From: Micrasema longulum
Taxonomy: Eukaryota; Arthropoda; Insecta; Trichoptera; Brachycentridae
Direction: 5' to 3'
Assembly (NCBI GenBank): GCA_022494885.1
Contig: JAGVSM010004936.1
Coordinates: forward strand, 1-64,000
Length of the DNA stretch: 64,000 nucleotides
The notes beneath the pieces were generated by a model. It saw only the letters and a list, made by a program, of their open reading frames with translations. It was not told the DNA's origin and made no database searches. Made by a program: the position numbers and the translations under genes. This document shows positions 31,202 through 40,315 of this stretch, piece after piece; position 1 is the first letter of the stretch, and every line of letters starts with the position of its first letter.

Positions 31202-31778
31202 GCAATGAGGAAGTTCAGTGCATCGGAAAATTGGATATAAAAAATGTTTTCTTAGATGCGATAAAAATTAGAGCATTTAAGTGTACTGCAAAGTTTCTCG
31301 ATTGTAAAAAATAATTAAAATAGTTTAAAAATAAACTACCCCGAAACATCACTGGTTCGGGTGATCAGTGTTCAGAATAGCAAATCAATTGTGTGCTGGG
31401 CTTGATTTACGGTTTCCGAGTAGTCATGTTGAGCGTGTTTTGAAGTGTATGGGGTTCACTTTTTAAATGTCAGAAAAACTCACCGTCTTGAACTCGTGAC
31501 GTCGCGAGTGGTGTAATTTCAAAATAGTTAAATAAATAGAACCGGGTTGTGGTCCCGTGGCTAGTGTCGCGGACTCACGGATCAGAGGTCCGAGGTTCAA
31601 ACCCCACTCTGCTACGATTTGGTTCCCATTTTCTAATAGTGAGTTATTCAAAGTTTGTTGAAAATGGCACCCAAAATTTAAATATTTGGGTAAACCGTTA
31701 GAAGGCAAATAATTTATATTTTTAAAAAATATTTTTTTTACCAAATTTTAAAAATTCATAGAGATTATAATACGATAC
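31202..31778 (+). repeat. Dispersed repeat G, copy 1 (SINE-interrupted)
   Basis: Starts CAATGAGGAAGTTCAGTGCA then TCGGAAAATTGGATATAAAA and ATGTTTTCTTAGATGCGATA. It ends with the AATACGATA stretch at 31770. Sister copies are at 59971-60300 and 62366-62935. Relative to 59971, a SINE is inserted here at about 31540-31745, between the CAAAATA and CATAGAGATTATAATACG landmarks. Class unknown. Confidence 0.65.
31544..31745 (+). mobile_element. tRNA-derived SINE family 2
   Basis: The head at 31544-31612 reads GGGTTGTGGTCCCGTGGCTA (A box region TGGCTAGTGTCGC), then CGGATCAGAGGTC, and B box GAGGTTCAAACCCCACTC. The ends do not pair as a tRNA acceptor, so it is SINE-like rather than a gene. A body follows to about 31745. 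The A-box half of the same family appears at 768-800. Confidence 0.7.
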
Positions 31779-31807
31779 CATAGAATTAAAAATTCTATGA
31801 TCGATAC
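31771..31807. repeat. Collapsed P-like element or footprint
   Basis: A 21-bp palindrome (CATAGAATT, AAA, AATTCTATG) at 31779-31799 equals the two outer ends of the P-like family joined with nothing between. It is flanked by TACGATAC and ATCGATAC, sharing CGATAC. It sits at the end of repeat G, where the sister copies at 60290 and 62923 lack it. Confidence 0.55.
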
Positions 31808-32483
31808 ATACAAATATATATTTTTATTTGGCTTTGAGTTTTTGTAGACAAAGTTTAGTTAATAGTAATGTATTGATGTAGACATTTTTAAATGCACGCT
31901 GCATTTATACAGAAAATTTCTTCATGGAGTTAGTTGTGGATAGTTGCTGAATGTACATCTTGAGTGGTTTATGCTATGTATATGTACCGCATGTAATGTA
32001 TATGTTTGTGTATGTTTTATATGTGCGTTCATGTGTGTGTGCATCGATGGCTCGGGGTGTGCATTCGATATTTTCATTTATTACCCCCATGGAAAACGCA
32101 AATGTCAACAATTATTATTTTCTCACTTGAGTTTTTAATTTATTTACTTTTTTGTCACATTTAATGTTGAATCTTTTGCATAATTTATGAAAACTTAATT
32201 GGTCTTTTTATGTTAGAAAATTGTTGTTTTTAATACTTTTTATGTATCACTGTATGTTTTCTGAATAAAATAAAATTTAAAAAAACCACCGAACTTCCTT
32301 CTTGATCTATACTAAGAAATGTAGTACTCTATGCATCAGGCGCATACTAGTACAAGAGCAACAAAACTCTTGTCAACAAGTGTTTGTTTTGTTCAAGATT
32401 TTTTTCAAAACACGTTTTTTGAATGTCTCACTCTTGTAATCAATCTTGCAAAATAATGTTTAAATTATGACAACCATTCGTAG
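31808..32483. other. 3' flank of the LRR gene, GT-rich and AT-rich
   Basis: Positions 31940-32060 are rich in TGTATGT-type steps, and AATAAAATAAAATTTAAAAA at about 32262-32281 looks like a plus-strand retroelement tail. On the minus strand the nearest AATAAA to the LRR stop is at about 32140, which would give a 3' UTR of roughly 340 bases. This is a suggestion only. Confidence 0.35.
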
Positions 32484-34064
32484 TTACGTTGAATAATAGT
32501 CACATATCTCTGGATACTGTTTAAATCTAGTCTGCCAGTTCAGGTAGTCTTGCTTGTTTAAAGGAGATTCATTACAGATAGAAATACTGCTCCCAACAAT
32601 GCAAGTAATGCTTCTTCCGTCCAAGAAGAGGACTGATTCGTAGTTAACCTCATTGGCTTCTGCTGCTTCCAACATGGTGTTTAAACAAGCGCACTTCCAC
32701 GGATTACCACGGAGATAAACCTTCTTGGCATAATTCGATTGCACGTCGAAGAACCTCAACGGCAGCTGCGTCAGGTTATTGCAAGAGATGTAAAGATGAA
32801 GCAGTTTGTCTGGATAGAACAAATCTTCAGGAATAGTGCTCAGATAATTGCGATCCAAATCTAGCAATACCAACTCCTTAAGGTCTGAAATTATCTGGAT
32901 CGAAAATGATCCCAAGTTGTTGTTAGATAGATTCAAAACTTTCAAATTTACGTTTTTCTGAAATGTATTAGTACTAATGGATTTAAATAAATTTCCAGAT
33001 AGCGTAATTGTATCTAGAAGTATATTTTTGGCGAACATCCCATTTGGAAGAGTGAGTAAACGATTATTGGATAGATCAATCAAAATCATTTTTACAAGTG
33101 TATCAAATATTTTTGGTGGTAGCCTTTCTATCTTGTTTGAGCTCAATTTCAAAACAACCAAATTCTTGTTTTCAACGAACAGCTGAGCATGTATTATGGA
33201 TATGCTGTTTTCCGAAAGGTCCAGGAGTCTCAGATTTTTGTTCATAGAAAATAATGCCGCGTTATTCAGCGAAGTAATAGAATTGTGATGAAGATCAATC
33301 TGTTTCAAGTTTACGTTGCGAGCGAAGAACTGCGCTGGGATCTCAGGAATATTGATATTTGAAGAAAAATCAACAGAAGTTAATAATGGACACTGGCTTA
33401 TTAATTTTGACGGTAATGCTTTGATGTTGCACTTTGATAAATCGAGGGAACTAAGTTGAGTAGTTTTGGTTAAGCTTTGATCATCGAAAATAACCAGAGG
33501 TATTCCAGACGCTATTAGCGTCTTAAGATTCGGTCTGATATTCAAAGCCGATAGTGTCATTTCTTGGTTTCCTGACACGTCCAAAATGCGAAGTTTTTTC
33601 GTGTTGTCTATGGCAAACGCGAATATTTCGTCGATTGAGAGTAAGTTTTTAGATATATCTAAATCTCTCAACTCAACGAGACCTTTGAAAGCATCAGGTT
33701 CTAGAATTGAAATGGAGTTCGCGGAAACGTTGAGACTGCGCAAATTTGTGAGATGTTTGAAGGTATTGTTTGGAAGATCCCTGAATATGTTCATGGAAAT
33801 GTCGAAATGCTGTATGGGCTTGGCGTTAGTAAGGACAACACTATCCAAGAACGCAACGTTGGAGTTCCGCATCCTGATGGTATGTACTTCGTTCCACGAT
33901 GCTACTTCTCCGAGGGCGTCCTTATTGAACAGAGCACTGAACTGAAGACTCAATGGGGAACAATCTAAAACGCCACTTCTGGCTTTCTCAAACTCGCAGT
34001 AAACGTCAGCTTCGATTAAACCAACAAACAGCAAGACGGGGAGACACAATTTTAAGAACGCCAT
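32484..34064 (-). CDS. Secreted leucine-rich-repeat protein, intronless
   Basis: A single open frame of 526 residues, the only convincing cellular gene here. Residues 1-19 (FLKLCLPVLLFVGLIEA) form a signal peptide. A cysteine pair (C23, C35) suggests a short N-terminal cap. About 14-15 LRRs fill residues 80-455 with the pattern LxxLxLSxNxIxxLPxxxF (LRLLDLSENSISII at 288, LVVLKLSSNKIERLP at 302, LKVLNLSNNNLGSF at 374). An LRRCT cap starts at NPWKCAC (454-460) and uses C488 and C497. There is no transmembrane segment or TIR domain, so a secreted, ligand-binding role, possibly in immunity or adhesion, is inferred. Several NxS/T sites fit secretion. The start has a good context (AAAATGG) and the frame has an upstream stop with no earlier ATG. 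Insect hemolymph LRR proteins such as leureptin are a possible comparison, unproven. Confidence 0.9.
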   Translation of the reverse strand: MAFLKLCLPVLLFVGLIEADVYCEFEKARSGVLDCSPLSLQFSALFNKDALGEVASWNEVHTIRMRNSNVAFLDSVVLTNAKPIQHFDISMNIFRDLPNNTFKHLTNLRSLNVSANSISILEPDAFKGLVELRDLDISKNLLSIDEIFAFAIDNTKKLRILDVSGNQEMTLSALNIRPNLKTLIASGIPLVIFDDQSLTKTTQLSSLDLSKCNIKALPSKLISQCPLLTSVDFSSNINIPEIPAQFFARNVNLKQIDLHHNSITSLNNAALFSMNKNLRLLDLSENSISIIHAQLFVENKNLVVLKLSSNKIERLPPKIFDTLVKMILIDLSNNRLLTLPNGMFAKNILLDTITLSGNLFKSISTNTFQKNVNLKVLNLSNNNLGSFSIQIISDLKELVLLDLDRNYLSTIPEDLFYPDKLLHLYISCNNLTQLPLRFFDVQSNYAKKVYLRGNPWKCACLNTMLEAAEANEVNYESVLFLDGRSITCIVGSSISICNESPLNKQDYLNWQTRFKQYPEICDYYST

Positions 34065-34403
34065 TTTACAAACATCGAACTTAGATTTAAAATTTTCACC
34101 AGTTGCAGTAATACATTTTAATAGATGAGTTTATTGTCACGTTCTCACAAGCCACGTCCAACGCTTTACAGATAGAGACGGAACTAAACTGGCCGAGATC
34201 AGCTAGGTACCATTGGGAACCAGTGAAGTAGAAATCCGGACCGAAAATCATATCGTCTTATTGAAGGTGACCATTCTTCTACGAATATATTAATTTTATA
34301 CTGCAAATAAACTAAAAATATAAATATATAAATGAATATAACGAAAACTGTCTATCAGAGCATTGGGTGCAGTTGATTATATTTACAAGTTTTTTTTTTT
34401 TTA
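34065..34403 (-). promoter_or_regulatory. Upstream region of the LRR gene
   Basis: The 340 bp before the LRR start hold the presumed 5' UTR and promoter. No TATA box is obvious. A GCCAGTTTAGTTCC stretch about 130 bp upstream could serve as an initiator. The region is richer in GC than the flanks and ends at the foldback element starting at 34404. No binding site can be assigned with confidence. Confidence 0.3.
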
Positions 34404-34788
34404 AACATTTTTTGGTTCGTGTACCTGCACACAAATCTGGATTTTCTCCCAAGACGGGAGTAGGTATATATTTTTATTTATATCCCTACAGAGATGAGGT
34501 AGAATTTTTTCAAATTCAAGGTTCAGGATTATGGATATTCGAGCGTTTACAGGGCTTATGACCTGTCATTGGCTGGGTTAAGTGGCCACTGTATGTAGGT
34601 ACTACAACATTCCCCATTACGATTATTTTTAGCGAATATCCACACCAGCTTGAATATCCATAATCCTGAACCTTGCATTTGAAAAAATTCTACCTCATCT
34701 CTGTAGGGATATAAATAAAAATATATACCTACTCCCGTCTTGGGAGAAAATCCAGATTTGTGTGCAGGTACACGAACCAAAAAATGTT
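34404..34788. mobile_element. rep-A subfamily, near-perfect 137-bp foldback
   Basis: Arms 34404-34540 and 34652-34788 are inverted copies with almost no mismatches (one near CAAATTCAAGG versus CAAATGCAAGG). They start AACATTTTTTGGTTCGTGTA and include CCCAAGACGGGAGTAGG and CCTACAGAGATGAGGTAG. The 111-bp centre holds the rep-A core CTTATGACCTGTCATTGGCT and AAGTGGCCACTG. The arms differ from those of the main family, but core and layout are shared. It lies 340 bp upstream of the LRR start. Confidence 0.85.
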
Positions 34789-35006
34789 ATAAAAAATCTG
34801 GTATAAATATAAGTAAAAATAAATTGCAGAGTCATCTGCAGGCGTTTACTAGTACTTAATTTAACTCGGCTGATGAGTCTTAACTACATAAAATAAAGTA
34901 ATCTGCTAATTTAAATACTTAACTTCAATATCAATGCATAAATGGCGCTTCTAACTCGCTTGTGGATGGGTTCTTGATTCGTAGCATATATACAAAAACC
35001 AAAAAT
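34789..35006. other. Spacer between rep-A subfamily copies
   Basis: AT-rich sequence with no gene. Its left edge continues directly from the foldback arm. Confidence 0.3.
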
Positions 35007-35195
35007 GTTACCTGGTGTGGATATTCGCTAAAAATAAGCGTAATGGGGAATGTTGTAGTACCTACATAAAGTGGCCACTTAACCCAGCCAATGACAGGTC
35101 ATAAGCCCTGTAAACGCTCGAATATCCATAATCCTGAACCTTAAATTTGAAAAAATTCTACCTCATCTCTGTAAGGATATAAATAAAAATATATT
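35007..35195 (-). mobile_element. rep-A subfamily, second copy, inverted
   Basis: The reverse complement matches 34465-34645: CATAATCCTGAACCTT, TCTACCTCATCTCTGTAAGG and AACCCAGCCAATGACAGGTC. Only one arm is complete. With the first copy it forms a larger inverted pair around the 34.8-35.0 kb spacer. Confidence 0.75.
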
Positions 35196-35740
35196 TACAA
35201 GTGTTCGAATATCCCAGATTCAAGTGATACGTGCCGTAATTTACCAAAGTTATTTTAGCAATAGTCATTAACGAAAGAGTTGACAATATTTGACGAGTGG
35301 ATCACTAGTAAACAACTAATGAAACAGGGCTGAACAATAAAATAATAATAGATACTCATTTTGATACACAATTTTAATTGTAAGAATATATCGTGGGTAT
35401 ACTGGCAAAAAACATTAACTCGAAAATATGCGGATTTTACTTAATGATGCAGTTTAGTAAAGTTTTTAATGCTCTACAGACTAGCAAAATACACTAATCA
35501 TATTAAATGTCATATATCTGTAGTTTTAAAAATGATTTTAAGGTTAAGTCTTATACCTGGTATTTTATTCAGGCTAAAAGCTTTAAATAACTTAATATTT
35601 ACTAAATATAAACTTAAGAAACGGAGAAATGAAAAACATGTTCTTTAATGAGCACTTAAAATCTTACTAGGGTCAAAGCACCAATGAATGACCGTTTAAG
35701 GTTCAGCTTGTAGTGAAATCAAACCAATTTTTTTATTTAT
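35196..35740. other. Unassigned AT-rich sequence
   Basis: No gene or repeat recognised. Confidence 0.3.
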
Positions 35741-35935
35741 ATCACTCCGGAAGGCAGACGAAGCAGAAGCAGACCAAAATTAAGATGACTGGGTAATGTG
35801 AAAAGTGACATTAGAGCGATTGGCCTGACGACTGAAGAGCCGCAGGGTGCAGGGACGAATGGAGACAAATTCTGGAGGAGGCCAGGGCCCACAACGGGCT
35901 GTTGCGCCACTGATGATGATGATGAAGTAGATGAT
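35741..35935 (+). mobile_element. RTE-like ORF2 extreme C-terminus with GAT tail
   Basis: Encodes TPEGRRSRSRPKLR (about 35746), a degraded middle, then RDEWRQILEEARAHNGLLRH and a stop at about 35911. It is followed at once by a GATGATGATGATGA microsatellite. 'GRP..RW...V..D........A.DR..WR....EA.A..GL' is the usual end of RTE-like proteins, and GAT-type tails fit. The remnant is frameshifted. Confidence 0.7.
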
Positions 35936-36067
35936 CAAACGAGCCAACAAGTCCTACGTTGCCCTCTAAGCAAAGAGGTATACGTTGAGCCACCAGAAGC
36001 GGTTTGAATCTATCATTATCTGAGAGAGCTCTTCCGAATTCTATCACAACACGGAATATCTCTTCGT
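35936..36067. other. Short unassigned stretch
   Basis: Lies between the RTE end and the target duplication at 36068. It probably belongs to the same older retroelement that resumes at 36508. Confidence 0.3.
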
Positions 36068-36089
36068 TCTAGTAACGAGAAAACCCTTT
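36068..36089. repeat. Target-site duplication, left copy
   Basis: TCTAGTAACGAGAAAACCC plus TTT is repeated at 36486-36507 with one difference in 22 bases. The pair brackets the family A insertion. Confidence 0.8.
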
Positions 36090-36485
36090 GAAACATGGAA
36101 CTGGCAGAGGAAGGATGAAAGCAGAGTGAACGCGGTTGAAATGCGACTTCTTAGACGAATGTGTGGGAAATCAATGTATGACAGAGATACGAATGATAAA
36201 ATCAGTGCGAGAATGTAAATCTGAATTAGGTATAATTTATAAGAATAGGAAAGGGTCTCTGAGATGGTTTGGGAACGAATGATGATTCAATAAAAATATT
36301 ACATATATATATATATATATGGTGAACGGTAACGTGGGACGAGGACGACCAAGGAAGACGTGGCATGATCAGATAAACTGAAATCGGAAGAAGCTAGGAA
36401 TTAATGCCAGGATAGACGTGTGTGACGGTCCATCCTCTTTGCCTACTCCTACGGGTAAATGGCGTGATGGTTGTAGTAGTTGTAG
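36090..36485 (+). mobile_element. Non-LTR family A, copy 2 (5'-truncated)
   Basis: The plus strand reads WNWQRKDESRVNAVEMRLLR RMCGKSMYDRDTND, then breaks. GRGRPRKTWHDQI resumes near 36335, and the end is CGGGTAAATGGCGTGATGGT with a GTAGTT-type tail. This is collinear with 1250-1971. An AT dinucleotide run at 36303-36321 sits in the middle. The flanking 22-bp duplication shows it arrived by target-primed reverse transcription. Confidence 0.8.
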
Positions 36486-36870
36486 TCTAGTAACGAGAGA
36501 ACCCTTTTAATACCCTTTCATTGCTCTAATTTTCTTGCCTCCCCTTTATAGCAGTAGCTGCTCGATTGTGGAATAATCTATCCACTAATGTTAGAGACGC
36601 CCCTTCTTTATTTACATTTAAACCAAGATTGAAATGTCAACATCTAAATATTTAAATTGTTCCGTTATCCTTATTCTTTCTTTCCCATACCCTCTCCACG
36701 CTTCATAGTATAGTGTAAGCTTTTTATTTTGTTAATCTTTGTTTTTAATTTTGTATAAAATCGTAAGATTCAAAATGTCCATGTACTTGTAATTTTCTCA
36801 AACTGATTGGTTTGGGCATATAGGAAGAAATTGCCCTAAGACAACCCCTTATCTTTATAAATATATAATT
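36486..36870 (+). mobile_element. Jockey-like C-terminus and 3' UTR
   Basis: Encodes VAAARLWNNLSTNVRDAPSL then FTFKPRLKCQHLNI and a stop near 36652. 'ARLWN.LP...R.......FK..LK' is the end of jockey-like ORF2. The 3' UTR ends with CTGATTGGTTTGGGCATATA and GGAAGAAATTGCCCTAA, resembling the end of element J at 12340. It is the target into which 36090-36485 inserted. Confidence 0.65.
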
Positions 36871-37400
36871 TCTCTGTACGTGTGATGTCACCGTACTCCT
36901 CCTAAACGGCTTAACCGATTTACGTGCGGTTTTCTGAGAAATATAGATCTTTGCACTGTGCGTGTTCGTAGATATTAAAACCTTTAATCAAATGTGTAAA
37001 AAAAAAATTAGGAGCATAAATGTTTTATTCATCGATCTACCACGGTTGCATTCGAGGAGAATGCATTTGCAAAAAAATGGAAAGATGTTGTTATTTTGTG
37101 TCTAAAAAAGTTTGTTTTTGAATGTTTACAAACAGAATTTGTTTTTTGTTGATCTTAATCAGATTATTTCCTTAAATTCCTTATGACTTCTACCCATTTA
37201 TTTATTTTTATTGGATTTTTGGTAACACTAAAATAATATTAAATTCAATACATTTTTAAAAATCGTATTCCTTCATAAGTACAACCCTTTGTTGGTGAGA
37301 CAACCGGAGTTTGACGTTTGCAAAAAGAATGCCATATTTGCAAAAATATTTATTTTATGTTTTGGAATTCAATCATAAACAAGTACTTACAGTAGGGACA
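36870..37400 (+). repeat. Dispersed repeat S, inverted copy
   Basis: Landmarks in the order opposite to 19707-20457: GGCTTAACCGATTTACGTGC, GAAATATAGATCTTTGCACT, GTTTTTGAATGTTTACAAAC, TTTGACGTTTGCAAAAAGAA, TTGGAATTCAATCATAAAC and AAGTACTTACAGTAGGGAC. No gene. Confidence 0.65.
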
Positions 37401-37719
37401 ATTTTTTATAGGTCACATTTGACACTTTGTCAAAATTCAACAACATAACCTTGGAAGGGCGGTAATAAAATATTATTTATTTTTTCGAATTTAGAACTGC
37501 ACAATTGCTTAACTTTTTTCAATTACGGTTATATATCTATTGTAATAATGACAAAAGAAGGTAATTTTATGATTTACTTTCACTAATAAACCATTCTAAA
37601 CATAATAAACTTTTTCTGTTCTAAACGTCGTTTCAATGTTGCATCAGTGAACCCGTTTTCTTTTTAAACACTAAGGATGTTACCCAGAAAAATCGAATGT
37701 TGATAATTTTGTTGGGTAC
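37401..37719. other. Unassigned sequence
   Basis: No gene or shared repeat recognised. Confidence 0.3.
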
Positions 37720-37976
37720 ATCATCATTCTCTTTCCGCCCCTAATGGTGCATAGGACACTGTGTTGGTACACTGATATTAGCGTATTTTGATCATTTTTG
37801 TTACATGAAGGTAAGATGATCAGTCTCACGCTTCAGGTACCAGTCCAGCGATAATGAAATATTCTAGTGTGAAAACACCCATTTAAATAAACATTTCATA
37901 TCAACCATGTCGGGAATCGAACCAGAGACCTCTCGCATGGTAGGCAAACGCGCTGACCATTCACCACGAGGCTGAC
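37720..37976 (-). mobile_element. tRNA-derived SINE family 1 copy
   Basis: Minus strand. The head reads CCTCGTGGTGAATGGTCAGC, then GCGTTTGCCTACCATGCGAG, and B box CTGGTTCGATTCCCGACATG. The body matches 28471-28732, and the ATG-type tail is at 37720-37729. The A box is altered (GGTGAATGG), so promoter activity is doubtful. Confidence 0.8.
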
Positions 37977-38114
37977 GGACACATTTTAAAGTTTAGTGGG
38001 AGAGTCCGGTGTCTTCCAGGGTATCCGCTGGCACGGCGCGGGTTTAAACTGTGCAACTCGGTTATAAGCTTTGACTGTTATACTCCAAGTAAACTATAAA
38101 CACTTATTAATTTT
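37977..38114. other. Short unassigned stretch
   Basis: Positions 38010-38060 are GC-richer (TATCCGCTGGCACGGCGCGG). No gene identified. Confidence 0.3.
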
Positions 38115-38665
38115 AGAGTCCCAGTAACGCAGACCAGAAACCAATCTCTTTTTAAAATTTCTAAATGTAAAACTAAATCTTTTCAAAATTCATTTGTAAA
38201 TAGAACCTGCCATATGTGTAATCAAAAATTAAACTGTATTGATATTAATTACATATCTTTAACTTCCTTTAAAAGTGAAATTTCCAAAAATAATTCAAGT
38301 TATGATGTTGCGCCTTGAATCCGCAGCCTATATTATGCAGGTGATGTGCAGTTTTGTATGTAGGCACATAATAAATGAACACTGTATGGTCAACTATAGT
38401 TGTATTATTTATTGTAATGTGCAACTGTGTGACCAATATTCATTTACATTTCTAGTAATATTATAAGTTTTGTATGATTACTTATTTTATGTTATGTATA
38501 ATTTTTATGTGACAGCATTTACAATAACAATATTATGTGGAAGCCTCTAATTGGACTTTATGATATGTATTTATGGTATATTTGATTCTTATAAATGTAT
38601 AAATGTCTGTTGGCTTTCCAATGAAATAAAATAAAATAAATAAAATTAAAAAAAATAAATAAAAA
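38115..38665 (+). mobile_element. Non-LTR ORF2 C-terminus and 3' UTR (family L)
   Basis: The plus strand reads VPVTQTRNQSLFKISKCKTK, SFQNSFVNRTCHMCNQKLNC and IDINYISLTSFKSEI, with no stop until about 38320. The 'VP..RT....SF..R....WN.L......S...FK..I' layout is clear. The 3' UTR has GCCTCTAATTGGACTTTATG and ends GTCTGTTGGCTTTCCAATGA with an AATAAA repeat tail. The same 3' end recurs at 61960-62095. Confidence 0.7.
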
Positions 38666-38703
38666 TAATAATAATAATAAGTGTGACACCACTACAATTT
38701 AAC

Positions 38704-39129
38704 GTAGTTATGCAAAAAGCAGCCAGCCATAGAACAGTGAAATTGAGATAATAGCACTTTTGTGAAAAGAGTCAACAATCAAATCTACAGGATAGTTGGA
38801 ATGTTTTTTACTTTGGCAAATGATAAATAATGCATGCATTCCTTTTTTATAATAAAAAATAATTTAATCCGTTTTAATGATTTTAATGACAGCCAGATCT
38901 AATATTGAATTAAACCTCGTACAAACTCTGAATGTATGAGGTAACATTCATTTTTATGACATTTTGACAACATGAAATTTTTAGAAGGTGCTTATTACAG
39001 TTTTACAGTTATTTGTACGAAAGCGGCCTGGCTGTTTTAAGCAGAACATAGAATTGACCTATCTGAATTTGATATCACTAATATCTTATTTTATCAAAAG
39101 TTTAGACTGACTGCCTTCTGCATAACTAC
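38704..39129. mobile_element. Candidate 426-bp inverted-repeat element
   Basis: GTAGTTATGCAAAAAGCAGC (38704) has an inverted partner at 39106-39129 (about 20 of 24 bases over the arm). The interior is AT-rich and non-coding. No target duplication is clear, so classification stays open. Confidence 0.5.
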
Positions 39130-39359
39130 ATTCAATTAATGATACGAATCATAAACGCATAAACGTAAATAATTTTTTATCATTAAATATGGTTTCAAAA
39201 TTGATAGAAAACGCAGACACCCTATCAAATTCGATTTGTCCTGTAATAAAAGAATCGCCGATTCTCATATCAATAAAAACATTTTGTTAATGAAACATAT
39301 ATTAATTCAATACGAACACTTAACTTGATAAGCTATAGTCTATTCACCGAGAAGCAAGA
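39130..39359. other. Short unassigned stretch
   Basis: AT-rich, no gene. Confidence 0.3.
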
Positions 39360-39680
39360 ATTTCATTTTTTTAATTTTATTTTTTTATTTATTTTTTTAT
39401 TTTATTATTTTTTCACGCCCATAAGGCTTTTACGTACATGAAAGTTTTACAAAATGTAAGTATATAAACAACATTAAATTAAAAAATACAATATAAAGCA
39501 ACAAAAGATAGAACAGTGTTAAGAAGTATAGTTGGTATAAAAATAAAAAGATGAGTGTATTAACAACATAATTTTTTTTTAAATACAATATAAAGTAATA
39601 AAATATAGAACTGTGTTTAAAGTTCAGTTGGTTTTAAAAAAAATAAAAAATTATAACAATATTTATATATACATATTTTT
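39360..39680 (-). repeat. Retroelement 3' UTR with tandem units, inverted copy
   Basis: Minus-strand counterpart of 10490-10850. It starts (as read on plus) TTTTTCACGCCCATAAGGCT and includes CAACAAAAGATAGAACAGTG and AGAAGTATAGTTGGTATAAA, repeated with a period near 120 bp. The partial final unit ends at about 39640. Confidence 0.65.
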
Positions 39681-40315
39681 TTTAATAAGCTAAAGAAATA
39701 CAGTTAAAGGTTTAAAGCAGCTAGGTACATAATGTTATAAAATACAATATGAACAGAATATTAAGTTCTATTTGATAAGGAACATATACATTGATATTTA
39801 AAATTTACAAGACTCACGCTAAAGACATCGATGTTGTTAGCATATTGGTTCGCGAGTACATTTAATTAAAAAACATATATTTTAAGTTCCACAATGGGGA
39901 AAAATCACGAAAATGTCATTATTATAATGTATATTACTCAATATTGAACATTTAGCTTTGAGAAAAATCACATTTGATGATTGCGATGTTACCAGAAAAC
40001 AAAAATCAGTATTTCATATATTTATAAAAAAGAACGCGTAGGTACTTTTTTTACATGAAAAAGCAACGTTTTTTGACGAGAATTTCAATATACATAGTCA
40101 TTTCAGTTTTGTCACTTTAAGCTGTGTGTATTCACTGTTTTACAATGCACAGAAGTTATTGTGCAGGATCTTTTTTGTTGCATGTGTTTTTTTATTGAAT
40201 GATGCTTAAAAATGAAATAAATACTATTGTCTAATAATACAAAAACCGCCCTTGAACCTGTAGCAATTACACAGAAATCTTTAATCCGAGTCATTTAAAA
40301 AAAACATTTCGTTAT
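39681..40315. other. AT-rich sequence, nothing recognised
   Basis: A 60-codon minus-strand frame at 40112-40294 has no recognised domain. No shared repeat was found. Confidence 0.3.

Noticed and set aside
33586..33945. 119-codon plus-strand frame inside the LRR gene
   Set aside because: It is antisense to the clear LRR coding frame and has no domain; it follows from the LRR codon pattern.
35798..36047. Plus and minus frames of 69 and 78 codons
   Set aside because: They overlap the RTE-like C-terminus read in another frame (RDEWRQILEEARAHNGLLRH) and carry no independent signal.
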